From positions 1 through 64,000 of the forward strand of contig NZ_MRDH01000026.1 in the NCBI RefSeq assembly GCF_002008225.1: 64,000 nt of DNA, given 5' to 3'. The stretch's first letter is position 1, and every line of letters begins with the position of its first letter. The stretch comes from Agrobacterium salinitolerans (GTDB lineage Bacteria > Pseudomonadota > Alphaproteobacteria > Rhizobiales > Rhizobiaceae). Under the pieces are notes generated by a model, which did no database searches, was not told where the DNA came from, and saw only the letters and a program-made list of their open reading frames with translations. This document shows, in pieces, positions 1-8,634 of this stretch. The translations under genes were made by a program, and so were the position numbers.

Positions 1-135
1 ATGGATAAATGAGAAGTCGATCACCGCGTCGATCTTGCGAAGCAGGTGATCTTTCGGGACCAGACTATCGAGCGTCACCATTTCGAGAGCGGTCTGTTCA
101 GGAGCAGGTTTCTTCAACATATCCCAATGAATCAT
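1..135 (-). CDS. IS1182-type transposase, N-terminal fragment (cut by window edge)
   Basis: Reading leftward from 135 there is an open frame of 45 codons to the window edge, beginning MIHWDMLKKPAPEQTALEMV and continuing through VTLDSLVPKDHLLRKIDAVI. This wording is typical of the N-terminus of IS1182/IS5-like (DUF772) transposases, whose catalytic DDE domain would lie outside the window. The start is either the ATG at 135 or the in-frame ATG at 120. Only the N-terminal tenth is visible, so I cannot say whether the element is intact. The assignment rests on recognised sequence style; the exact IS name is not claimed. Confidence 0.7.
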   Translation of the reverse strand, partial: MIHWDMLKKPAPEQTALEMVTLDSLVPKDHLLRKIDAVIDFSFIH

Positions 136-136
136 A

Positions 137-162
137 AACCCCCAGCTCACGCTAGGGGTTTG
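137..162. repeat. Probable IS terminal inverted repeat / hairpin
   Basis: Immediately upstream of the transposase start, AAACCCC and GGGGTTT form an interrupted palindrome (137-162). It lies where the terminal region of the element should be. Without the other end of the IS, the exact terminal inverted repeat and any target duplication cannot be fixed. Confidence 0.4.
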
Positions 163-175
163 TCAGCAGTCTGGA

Positions 176-195
176 GCCCGCGGTAGCGGGCTCTT
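176..195. terminator. GC-rich hairpin after mbfA
   Basis: GAGCCCGC and GCGGGCTC pair around a 4-nt loop, seven bases beyond the mbfA stop. The T-rich tract lies on the plus-strand side (TTTCTTTTC). On the minus strand, where mbfA is read, the hairpin runs straight into the presumed IS end with no U-tract. It probably served as the mbfA terminator before the IS inserted beside it. Confidence 0.5.
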
Positions 196-202
196 TCTTT
201 TC

Positions 203-1186
203 TCACCCGTTACCGATGATAATACCCGCCGCGAGCACCAGCGAACCACCCAGCACCACCTGAAATACGGCGCGAAGAAACGGCGTTTCCATGAAACGGT
301 TCTGAATGAAGGCGATAGCCCAGAGCTCCACGAAAACAACGATGGCGGCAATCGCCGTTGCTGTCCAGAAATGCGGAATGAGATAGGGTAGCGCGTGGCC
401 GAGACCGCCAACGGCCGTCATGATACCCGAGGCCAGGCCGCGCTTCAGCGGTGATCCACGGCCGGAAAGCTTGCCATCGTCGTGGGCGGCCTCTGTGAAG
501 CCCATGGAGATACCCGCACCGACGGAGGCGGAAAGACCGATGAGAAAGGTCTGCCAGGTATCCTGCGTTGCAAAGGCGGCCGCAAAGATCGGCGCGAGCG
601 TTGAAACGGAACCATCCATCAATCCCGCGAGACCGGGCTGCACATAGGTCAGAAGAAATTGCCGCCTTGCGGTTTCCGCCTCTTCGGTCTTGCCATCCTC
701 ATCGAGATGTTTCTCTTCCAGCATCTGCGCGATGTCTTCATGCCCCCGCTCCGCCTCGGCCAGATCGCCGAGGAGCTTGCGCGTCGAGGCATCGCTGGTG
801 CGTTTGACGGCCTCATCGTAAAAACGGATTGCCTGGGCTTCCATCAATTCGGCCTGGCCGCGGATTTTTTCCAGCGACAGATTCTTCACCAGCCAGTCCG
901 GGGTGCGCTCATAAAAACCACGTACATGTTCGCGACGGATGAGCGGGATCGTCTCTCCGAAACGGCGGCGATGCATGTCGATCAGCACGTTTCGATGCTG
1001 CTGCTCAACCTCGGCCATATCATCGAAGACTTTCGCCGATTGCGGATATTGCACACGCAGATGATCGGCATAGGAACGATAGATGCGGGAATCGTCTTCT
1101 TCAGACGAAATTGCGAGCGCTAGGATTTCCTGTTCGCCAAGGGAAGAAAAGGGACGTTTGGACAGGGAGAAAAGACTACGAAACAT
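203..1186 (-). CDS. mbfA: MbfA: erythrin-VIT1 membrane-bound ferritin, iron exporter
   Basis: This 327-aa protein has an N-terminal rubrerythrin/ferritin-like domain (about residues 15-165, with Glu/His ligands in SSEEDD, EVEQQHRN and AERGHED). It is fused to a C-terminal VIT1/CCC1 membrane domain with about five helices starting near LAGLMDGSVSTLAP. MbfA proteins of Agrobacterium and Bradyrhizobium sit in the inner membrane, export iron and protect against iron and peroxide stress; the family is known to be controlled by Irr. Two perfect Irr-type palindromes lie just upstream, which supports the name. Length and domain order match the family. The gene is divergent from a truncated haemoglobin. 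Confidence 0.93.
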   Translation of the reverse strand: MFRSLFSLSKRPFSSLGEQEILALAISSEEDDSRIYRSYADHLRVQYPQSAKVFDDMAEVEQQHRNVLIDMHRRRFGETIPLIRREHVRGFYERTPDWLVKNLSLEKIRGQAELMEAQAIRFYDEAVKRTSDASTRKLLGDLAEAERGHEDIAQMLEEKHLDEDGKTEEAETARRQFLLTYVQPGLAGLMDGSVSTLAPIFAAAFATQDTWQTFLIGLSASVGAGISMGFTEAAHDDGKLSGRGSPLKRGLASGIMTAVGGLGHALPYLIPHFWTATAIAAIVVFVELWAIAFIQNRFMETPFLRAVFQVVLGGSLVLAAGIIIGNG

Positions 1187-1200
1187 GGCTGAAACCTTTT

Positions 1201-1215
1201 TTAGAATAATTCTAA
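1201..1215. promoter_or_regulatory. Irr box (ICE) 1, upstream of mbfA
   Basis: TTAGAATAATTCTAA is a perfect palindrome (TTAGAA/TTCTAA) matching the iron-control element bound by Irr in Rhizobiales. It ends 15 bp from the mbfA start codon, a position suited to repression of mbfA. Confidence 0.8.
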
Positions 1216-1247
1216 ATACATCTCCGCCGCGACAGGATCAAGTCATT

Positions 1248-1262
1248 TTAGAATAATTCTAA
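1248..1262. promoter_or_regulatory. Irr box (ICE) 2, between mbfA and truncated haemoglobin
   Basis: This is an identical second copy of TTAGAATAATTCTAA, with its start 47 bp from the start of the first. It lies 66 bp before the haemoglobin start codon, so it could control the divergent gene or act cooperatively with box 1. Confidence 0.75.
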
Positions 1263-1327
1263 CAAGGCAAAGGGTCGCATTGCGGGTCGCATCGCAGCAG
1301 GGTAAATTCGCCCAAAAAGGAAACACC

Positions 1328-1798
1328 ATGCAGGACGACATTGCGGCCAGAGCCACCCACAGCGCGGAAATTCAGGACAGGGCGGAAAAAGCCATGGCTG
1401 CGATCGGCGTGGATGCCGGATTTATCGATGTGTTGGTGGAGACATTTTACGGACGCGTTCTCGCCCATCCCACGCTCGGCCCGGTTTTTGATGCACGGCT
1501 TAACGGGCGCTGGCCGGAACATATGACAAGGATGAAACAGTTCTGGGCGGCAGTGGCCTTCAAGAACGGCGGTTACGGCGGCAAGCCCGAGCAGGCGCAT
1601 CTCGGCGTAAAGGGCATGTCGGCGGAGCTTTTCCCGCAATGGCTTGCGCTTTTTTCAACCACGCTCGACGATATCGCGCCGAGCAGACAGGCCCATCACT
1701 GGTTCATGGAAACGGCCGAACGCATCGCCAGAAGCCTGACACTTTCGCTGTTTTACAATCCCGCACTGGACGACCCGGCGTTGATGCGCAGCAAATGA
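1328..1798 (+). CDS. Group III truncated haemoglobin
   Basis: This small globin of 156 aa has the truncated-globin pattern TFYGRVLAHPTLGPVF around residues 39-54. Tyr41 is a likely B10 ligand-side residue, His91 (EQAHLGVKG) the probable proximal haem ligand, and Trp105 (QWLALF) corresponds to G8. Group III members bind O2/NO and are thought to act in NO or oxygen handling; the physiological role is not fixed. I chose ATG 1328 because AAAAAGGAAAC precedes it at good spacing; an in-frame TTG at 1280 would add 16 residues but has no such site. It shares a promoter region carrying two Irr boxes with mbfA. Confidence 0.85.
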   Translation: MQDDIAARATHSAEIQDRAEKAMAAIGVDAGFIDVLVETFYGRVLAHPTLGPVFDARLNGRWPEHMTRMKQFWAAVAFKNGGYGGKPEQAHLGVKGMSAELFPQWLALFSTTLDDIAPSRQAHHWFMETAERIARSLTLSLFYNPALDDPALMRSK

Positions 1799-3064
<1,266 letters not shown>

Positions 3065-3070
3065 TTCCCA

Positions 3071-4165
3071 TCATTTCCCGACGATCTTCAAACGGTCATC
3101 CGGCATCTGCCGGGTGGCCGTTTTGTTTGGCGAGACCAGCTTCCATACCTGCCGTTCACGCCAGTCCACCGGGCTCATGCCGGTGACGCGGCGGAATTCC
3201 CGGTTGAAGTTGGACTTGGTCTGGAAACCCGAGGAAAACATGATCGCCGTTACCGATTGCTCCGTCTCTTCCAGCAGCCGGCACGCTTCGCGGATACGAA
3301 GTTGGTTGACATATTGCGAGACATTGATGCCGAGGGAACGATTGATGGCCCCGGAAATCTGCCGGCTTGGCAGGCCGAGGCGTCTGGCCAGCCGCGTCAG
3401 ATTGAGGTTCTCGTCACGGTAAAGCGCCTGTGTTGTCATCAGTTGGTCGAGGCTTGCCACAATGTCTCGATCCTGTTTCGATGGTTCCACCGAAAGCGGC
3501 GATTCCTCAGCAAGCTCTATAGCCGCTTGCGGTGCTTTGCTTTTTCCAGCCATAGCGGCCATCAGACCGATCAACAACAGCCCGAAAAGATTGGCATTGC
3601 TGACGAGTGCCGCGACATTCTCTCCGTGCGCCCCTTCAAAATCGAGAAACACCAGAAGGTCGAACAGTGCCGAAACGCAAAGGGCAATGGCAGCAACGAT
3701 GAGCGCCCCATGCGCCGAACTGACGCTGGCGAATTGCGCCTCGTCCAGCCCATCCGGCCCCCTTCCTCCAAGAAGAAGCAGTGCGGCGGCATGGCCGACA
3801 AAGATGAGGATCAAGGCAAGATCGATCGCCACCGGCAGGGCGAACTCGAGAACGATAATCAACAGAGGCGAGAGCACAAGACCTGCCAGCATCGTCCTTC
3901 TGCTGTCTGCCCCGACCCTCATCAAGCCGCGAAAGGCGATATAGACAAGTGGTGGCAGGCAGGCGGCGAGAACCGGCAGGACATAACGCACGGCATTGAC
4001 GCCATACCCCCAGCGCAGGCCGACAAGAACCGATTGCGCCGCACAAAGCGCGATCAGGGCCAGAAAGGCGCGGTTCGTCCGCACATCGTCTCCGCTTCGG
4101 AAAAAGACGATGAACATGACGACCAGCAGAAGCGCCACGACGAATGGCAGGGGAATGAAAAGCAC
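3071..4165 (-). CDS. AraC-family regulator with N-terminal membrane domain
   Basis: This 364-aa protein has about seven hydrophobic helices in residues 1-205 (opening LPFVVALLLVVMFIVFF). A C-terminal AraC/XylS DNA-binding domain follows (about residues 240-340; LTRLARRLGLPSRQISGAIN and the second helix GFQTKSNFNREFRRVTGMSP). Membrane-anchored AraC regulators of this design sense an unknown external or membrane signal. A C-terminal tail of about 25 residues beyond the usual domain end coincides with the convergent terminator. It is divergent from the secreted hydrolase at 4309, the most likely target; a short inverted repeat GGACG/CGTCC lies at about 4244-4261 between them. Confidence 0.88.
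   Translation of the reverse strand: MLFIPLPFVVALLLVVMFIVFFRSGDDVRTNRAFLALIALCAAQSVLVGLRWGYGVNAVRYVLPVLAACLPPLVYIAFRGLMRVGADSRRTMLAGLVLSPLLIIVLEFALPVAIDLALILIFVGHAAALLLLGGRGPDGLDEAQFASVSSAHGALIVAAIALCVSALFDLLVFLDFEGAHGENVAALVSNANLFGLLLIGLMAAMAGKSKAPQAAIELAEESPLSVEPSKQDRDIVASLDQLMTTQALYRDENLNLTRLARRLGLPSRQISGAINRSLGINVSQYVNQLRIREACRLLEETEQSVTAIMFSSGFQTKSNFNREFRRVTGMSPVDWRERQVWKLVSPNKTATRQMPDDRLKIVGK
3090..3125 (+). terminator. Terminator of the TRAP gene, inside the convergent AraC gene
   Basis: AAACGG pairs with CCGTTT, and inside it ATCCGGCA pairs imperfectly with TGCCGGGT, followed by TTTTGTTT. This is a strong rho-independent terminator for rightward transcription, but it lies within the last codons of the convergent AraC-type gene. 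Confidence 0.75.
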
Positions 4166-4308
4166 GAAAGAATATCCCGGATCGACGATCTATTGCCCTG
4201 TCATGGACCAAATCGCGTTTCGGTACGACCTCAAACGTGATCAAGGACGCATTTATACGTCCAAAAGAGAGAACGGGAGCATCCACCTTGTCAAACGGAG
4301 AAGCTCTC

Positions 4309-5385
4309 ATGACACTGAAAAACACCCTCGTCGCACTTCTGGTATGCGCGGCGTTTTCCTCGCAGGCATTGGCTGCTGATGACGTTGGACTTCTGAACGT
4401 CCCGGTGTCCTCCAAGGCGCGCAACACGGACCTTGATGTGACAATTTGGTATCCGGCCAAAAGCGGGACCGGCACGCCCGCTCTTTCTGGCGATAACCGC
4501 ATATTTCAGGGGATGGCAGTGCGGAAGGACGCGTCCATCAAGGACGGACATTTCCCACTCGTGCTGATCTCCCATGGTTCCGGCTCGCGCGCGGAGGCCA
4601 TGGCGTGGATTGCGGCGAAGCTCGCTAGCGAAGGCTTCATCGTTGCTGGAACCAACCATCCCGGCACGACCAGCGGCTATTCCACACCTGCGGACACGCC
4701 GAAAATCTGGGAACGGACAGACGATCTTTCCTCGATTCTCACGGCGCTGACGACGCAAGGCAAATGGTCGAGCGTCATTGATGCGCAGAGGATCGGCGTC
4801 CTTGGGTTTTCGCTGGGCGGCAGTGCGGCAATGGAGATTTCGGGCGCACGCGCCGATCTCAACGCGTATAGGCGCTATTGCGAGGATTATGCGGCGATGA
4901 TGGATTGCCAGTGGTTCGCCGGCGGCCGGGGTTATGTCAATAACGAGCCGGTCAGCGTGCCGAAGCTCGACCTCAGAACCATCGATAAGACGCAGTTCGA
5001 GCAGCAGAACCGCGATCCCCGCATCCGTTCCGCCGTGCTCGTCGATCCCGGCCTGGCGCTCGCCTTCCAGCTGGAGGGCCTGAAACAAATCGATATTCCA
5101 CTGACCTTCATTAATCTCGGCGGCAAAGGGAAAATACCGCCGGCTGTGCTGGCTGACAAACTCGCAGCCGAGGTGCCCGGTTCAACCTATCAGCAGGTGG
5201 ATGAGGCAAACCATTTCAGCTTTCTGCCCCTTTGCAAGCCGGAAGCCGATGCGTTTCTCAAATCCGTCGGTGAGCGCGATCCGATCTGCGAACCGGCCGG
5301 GGCGCGCGACCGTGCAGATATTCATGCTGAACTGGAAAAGATGATTGTTGCCGCCTTCAACCGCACGCTGAAGCCAGGGCAATAG
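4309..5385 (+). CDS. Secreted alpha/beta hydrolase (dienelactone hydrolase / PAF-AH-like)
   Basis: This 358-aa protein has a signal peptide (MTLKNTLVALLVCAAFSSQA, cleavage after ALA). An alpha/beta-hydrolase fold carries the nucleophile elbow GFSLGGS at Ser168, the oxyanion-side motif SHGSGSR near residue 88, and a catalytic His in DEANHFSFLP. The family includes predicted dienelactone hydrolases and platelet-activating-factor acetylhydrolase-like esterases; the substrate cannot be told from sequence. The start at ATG 4309 is supported by GGAG nine bases upstream and by the signal peptide; an in-frame codon at 4237 would add 24 unlikely residues. It is probably under control of the divergent membrane AraC regulator. 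Confidence 0.85.
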   Translation: MTLKNTLVALLVCAAFSSQALAADDVGLLNVPVSSKARNTDLDVTIWYPAKSGTGTPALSGDNRIFQGMAVRKDASIKDGHFPLVLISHGSGSRAEAMAWIAAKLASEGFIVAGTNHPGTTSGYSTPADTPKIWERTDDLSSILTALTTQGKWSSVIDAQRIGVLGFSLGGSAAMEISGARADLNAYRRYCEDYAAMMDCQWFAGGRGYVNNEPVSVPKLDLRTIDKTQFEQQNRDPRIRSAVLVDPGLALAFQLEGLKQIDIPLTFINLGGKGKIPPAVLADKLAAEVPGSTYQQVDEANHFSFLPLCKPEADAFLKSVGERDPICEPAGARDRADIHAELEKMIVAAFNRTLKPGQ

Positions 5386-5390
5386 GCAGC

Positions 5391-5918
5391 CTAAACGCTC
5401 TGGCCGATCCGCTTGTAAAACAGGGTCGTGCCGCAATAACGCCCATCGGGAAACAGGGCGTAGTCAGGAATGACGCCGACCCGCTCCCACCCGAGACGGG
5501 GATAGATCGCCTCCGCATCGCTGCCCGTGGCCGTATCCAGCACCAGAAGGGTGCGGCCACGCTTCGCCGCCTCTTCTTCCACCTTCTGCATGAGTTCGCG
5601 GGCAAGTCCGAGACCGCGCGCCGAGGGATGCACGAGAAGCTTCATCAGATCGCCGCGATGCGGCTGGTTGGGTTTGGAAGCGAGGCCCACCTGTACGGTG
5701 CCCACCACCATGCCATCCACTTCCGCCACCACATGAATTGTGCCGCCTAGTCCCACGGCAGCTGCCACATCCCGCCAAAATGACTCGGCGTCCCGTGGGG
5801 AAAAGGGCAACATGAAACCAACGGATGCGCCGCCGTTCACGCAGGTGGAGAGGACTTCGCAGAGTTCCGGCAGGACGTCGAGCGTCTCTTGCCCGTTCAA
5901 CACGCGGATTGTGGCCAT
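5391..5918 (-). CDS. GNAT-family N-acetyltransferase
   Basis: This 175-aa protein is a single GNAT domain. The acetyl-CoA-binding motif A is seen in KLLVHPSARGLGLARELM (about residues 91-108), preceded by strands with GTVQVGLASKP and followed by RTLLVLDTATGSDAEAIYPR. The substrate is unknown. It lies 21 bp downstream of the XRE-cupin regulator on the same strand and is probably co-transcribed with it. Its 3' end nearly meets the convergent hydrolase gene (5-bp gap). Confidence 0.85.
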   Translation of the reverse strand: MATIRVLNGQETLDVLPELCEVLSTCVNGGASVGFMLPFSPRDAESFWRDVAAAVGLGGTIHVVAEVDGMVVGTVQVGLASKPNQPHRGDLMKLLVHPSARGLGLARELMQKVEEEAAKRGRTLLVLDTATGSDAEAIYPRLGWERVGVIPDYALFPDGRYCGTTLFYKRIGQSV

Positions 5919-5939
5919 AAAAACTCCTGTCAGGAAAAA

Positions 5940-6521
5940 TCAGCGCTGTCTTTGATCCAGCACGACGGCATAACGGGCGGGTTTTTCGGAAGGATTGTGA
6001 AAGACATGCCCTTCTCCAACCGGCATAAAAAGGCAATCTCCGGGTTCCATCAGATGCACGACACCGCCGCTCGTCATCTCCAGAACGCCTTCGAAGAGCC
6101 AGACATATTGCGTCATGCCCCGGCTTGCCGCATGCGGCGGAAAACCGACACGCGTGCCTGCTGGAAATTCGACTTCAACGATATCAACGTCAGACCCCAT
6201 ACGTGGCGGGGAGATGGCGCGGCGTACATAGCCCGTCTCCGGATCTTTCCAGAGCTGCTGATCGCGCTTTCTCACCAGGGGGGAAACAACCTCTTCGTCT
6301 TCGGCGAAGAAACCGGAGAGCGACAGGCCAAGTGCTGCGCAAATGCGGGCGAGCAGCGACGCCGTGGGGCTCGCCTCTCCACGTTCGATACGGGAAATCA
6401 TGGCTCGGCTGACGCCGGATTCGGACGCTAGCCTGTCCAGCGTCAGGCCGTTTTCAGCCCGCAACGTTTTGATCCGCTCGCCGATCGAGCGGTCGAGAAT
6501 ATGATCTTCGTTTTCCATCAT
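5940..6521 (-). CDS. XRE-family regulator with C-terminal cupin domain
   Basis: This 193-aa protein has an N-terminal Cro/CI-type helix-turn-helix (about residues 10-65: LTLDRLASESGVSRAMISRI) and a C-terminal cupin_2 domain (about 115-185: VWLFEGVLEMTSGG, MEPGDCLFMPVGEGHVFHNP). Such proteins often repress small metabolic operons in response to a small ligand held by the cupin. The next gene is a GNAT 21 bp downstream. A long perfect palindrome covers the start codon, pointing to tight autoregulation. No Shine-Dalgarno sequence is visible, so translation may be leaderless. Confidence 0.88.
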   Translation of the reverse strand: MMENEDHILDRSIGERIKTLRAENGLTLDRLASESGVSRAMISRIERGEASPTASLLARICAALGLSLSGFFAEDEEVVSPLVRKRDQQLWKDPETGYVRRAISPPRMGSDVDIVEVEFPAGTRVGFPPHAASRGMTQYVWLFEGVLEMTSGGVVHLMEPGDCLFMPVGEGHVFHNPSEKPARYAVVLDQRQR

Positions 6522-6547
6522 ATGAGAATTGCATTCTCATATGATGG
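6515..6547. promoter_or_regulatory. 33-bp perfect palindrome over the XRE-cupin start codon
   Basis: CCATCATATGAGAAT and ATTCTCATATGATGG are perfectly inverted around a 3-bp centre (TGC). The left arm contains the regulator's start codon (6519-6521). On the minus strand TTGACT and AATTCT lie 17 bp apart across the palindrome, so it would cover the promoter, transcription start and initiation codon together. Confidence 0.75.
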
Positions 6548-6616
6548 AGTCAATATCCATGATAGTGGAAATTGTGACCATCTTCGCCGCCGGTTGCTCC
6601 GCGACAAATAGAGGTG

Positions 6617-7018
6617 TCAAGCGCCGACCTGGGCAATCCAATCGTTGAGGTTATAGTAGTTCGTTACTCGGCTAACTTTTCCGTCCTTCAGGTCGAAAAA
6701 GGCACCGGCTGGCAGGACGTATTTTTGGCCATTAGCCTCGGGCAACCCTTCGTCGGTCTTGAGATATTCGCCGTTCACGACGAATTCGGCGGATGCGCGT
6801 TTGCCGTCATCGCTCGCCATGATCACCATATCGGTGAGGTTTTCCCTATAGCAGCGGTTCATGTGGTCCATGAAGGAGGCAAAGGCGGCCTTGCCGGTCT
6901 GGCGCTCGCCCTGATTGATGTCATGCACCACTTCATCGTGAAGCAGCGCCAGGAAGGCATCCATGTCCTGACGGTTGAAGGCATCGTAATAGGCGCGGAT
7001 GGTCTCGGCAGCGGTCAT
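6617..7018 (-). CDS. NTF2-like (ketosteroid isomerase-related) protein
   Basis: This 133-aa single-domain protein has the SnoaL/NTF2 cone-fold pattern: an N-terminal helix AAETIRAYYDAFNRQDMDAF, then LLHDEVVHDINQGERQTGK, and a C-terminal strand pair DLKDGKVSRVTNYYNLNDWI. The group is annotated as ketosteroid-isomerase-related, but no activity is established for this branch. It is divergent from a GNAT and a nitrilase-type hydrolase, an arrangement I recall from other Rhizobiales and proteobacteria. That suggests a shared, uncharacterised pathway. Confidence 0.8.
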   Translation of the reverse strand: MTAAETIRAYYDAFNRQDMDAFLALLHDEVVHDINQGERQTGKAAFASFMDHMNRCYRENLTDMVIMASDDGKRASAEFVVNGEYLKTDEGLPEANGQKYVLPAGAFFDLKDGKVSRVTNYYNLNDWIAQVGA

Positions 7019-7084
7019 CGTCTTCTCCGTTCATGCTTGCGCGGGTGTTCCATGACGGTATAACCAGTGCAACCGAGAGTGAAA

Positions 7085-7696
7085 ATGCCCATGACCGTCG
7101 AAATCAAGTCTCTTTCCGGCATCGACGCCGCGCATCATTTCGATGACCTCGCGCGCCTGCGGATCACGGTCTTCCGTGCCTTCCCCTATCTCTATGACGG
7201 CTCGCTGAACTATGAGCGAAAATATCTCGCGACCTATGCCGATACGGACGGCGCGGTCTTCGTGCTGGCGCTCGATGACGGCAATGTGGTCGGCATGTCG
7301 ACCGGCATGCCGATGGCGGCAGAGACCGAAGAGGTGAAGGCGCCCTTCGTCAAGGCGGGTTACGATCCGGACCGGATATTTTACTTCGGTGAAAGCGTGC
7401 TGCTGCCCGGCTATCGTGGTCACGGGATAGGAGTGCGCTTCTTCGAGGAGCGGGAGGCGCATGCAAAGAGGCTCGGCTTTGATCGCTGCACCTTCTGTGC
7501 GGTCGAGCGGCCCGCCGACCATCCGGGTCGCCCAGCGGATTACGTGCCGCTCAATGCCTTCTGGGAAAAGCGCGGCTATCGCCATCACCCAGAATTGCGC
7601 ACCAGCTTCACATGGCAGGACCTCGACGAGGGCAGCGAAAGCGCAAAACCGCTGTCCTTCTGGATGAAGAACATTGCCGGAGACGGAAACGAATGA
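7085..7696 (+). CDS. GNAT-family N-acetyltransferase (nitrilase-linked)
   Basis: This protein of about 203 aa has a GNAT fold. Motif A is seen in YFGESVLLPGYRGHGIGVRFFEERE (about residues 100-124), and the C-terminal part includes NAFWEKRGYRHHPELRTSF. The start is probably ATG 7085 or ATG 7091; the frame also opens at GTG 7067. It ends in a stop-start overlap (ATGA) with the downstream carbon-nitrogen hydrolase, so the two are translationally coupled. The substrate is unknown. Confidence 0.82.
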   Translation: MPMTVEIKSLSGIDAAHHFDDLARLRITVFRAFPYLYDGSLNYERKYLATYADTDGAVFVLALDDGNVVGMSTGMPMAAETEEVKAPFVKAGYDPDRIFYFGESVLLPGYRGHGIGVRFFEEREAHAKRLGFDRCTFCAVERPADHPGRPADYVPLNAFWEKRGYRHHPELRTSFTWQDLDEGSESAKPLSFWMKNIAGDGNE

Positions 7697-8562
7697 CCCG
7701 GTTAGCCGCCAGCCAATATGCCATCGAACTGATCGAAACATGGGAGGCCTATGCCGCGCATCTTTCCGCCATCGTCCGCGAGGCCAAGGGTAAGCGCGCG
7801 GAACTGCTGCTCCTGCCGGAATATTCGGCGATGGCGCTGACCGGACAGTTGCCGCCCGACGCCCGCTCCGATCTGCATCGTTCCATTGAAGAGATACAGC
7901 CGCTGATCCCTTCCTGGGTGGAGCTTTGCGAGGAGCTGGCGCGGCAACATCAAATCCTCTTCCAGCCGGGCAGCGCCCCGGTGAAGGATCCGGACGGCAA
8001 GTTCCGCAACCGCGCATGGCTGTTTGGCCCGGATGGCCTGATCGGATATCAGGACAAGCAGATCATGACCCGCTTCGAGCGGGAGCAATGGAACATTCAT
8101 GCCGGCGTGGAGGGCCTGAAAGCCTTCGAGACCCCGATCGGCAGGCTCGGCATCCTCATCTGTTACGACAATGAGTTTCCGATGCTGGGCCGCAGGCTGG
8201 CGGAGCTCGGCGTCGAACTTGTTCTCGCCCCCAGCTGCACCGACACGCTGGCGGGCGCCTACCGGGTTCGCATCGGCGCGCAGGCACGGGCGCTGGAAAA
8301 TCAATATGCCATCCTCTCCTCCCCTACTGCGGGCGAGGCCCCATGGTCTCCCGCCGTCGATGAAAATTGCGGCCGCGCCGCCCTTTATGTGCCGTCAGAC
8401 TATGGCATGCCGGCATCCGGCATCATTGCGGAAAGCGAGCACGATGCGGTCACACAAAGCACGTTGCTGATCGCAGATATCGATCTTGCCGCCGTTGCAA
8501 GGCTGCGCACCGAAGGACAGGTGGCCACCCGGCGTGACTGGCCGGAGCAATTTGCGATCTGA
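7693..8562 (+). CDS. Carbon-nitrogen (nitrilase-superfamily) hydrolase
   Basis: This 289-aa protein carries the Glu-Lys-Cys triad of the nitrilase superfamily: Glu43 in LLLLPEYS, Lys122 in GYQDKQIMTRFE and Cys157 in GILICYDNEFP. The family hydrolyses amides or nitriles, or transfers N-acyl groups; this branch is usually called a carbon-nitrogen hydrolase family protein without a known substrate. ATG 7693 overlaps the stop of the upstream GNAT. The pairing suggests acylation and deacylation of one amine compound. Confidence 0.87.
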   Translation: MTRLAASQYAIELIETWEAYAAHLSAIVREAKGKRAELLLLPEYSAMALTGQLPPDARSDLHRSIEEIQPLIPSWVELCEELARQHQILFQPGSAPVKDPDGKFRNRAWLFGPDGLIGYQDKQIMTRFEREQWNIHAGVEGLKAFETPIGRLGILICYDNEFPMLGRRLAELGVELVLAPSCTDTLAGAYRVRIGAQARALENQYAILSSPTAGEAPWSPAVDENCGRAALYVPSDYGMPASGIIAESEHDAVTQSTLLIADIDLAAVARLRTEGQVATRRDWPEQFAI

Positions 8563-8634
8563 AAGCCCATTTTAAAGGGCTTTTAACCAAATTCCCGCTT
8601 TGCGGCATGACAAGCCCCTGCTATAGCGCGGGAC

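Noticed and set aside
3257..4240. A 327-codon open frame on the plus strand opposite the AraC gene
   Set aside because: It is a shadow with Gln/Arg/Asp-rich composition; the membrane-AraC gene on the minus strand has clear domains.
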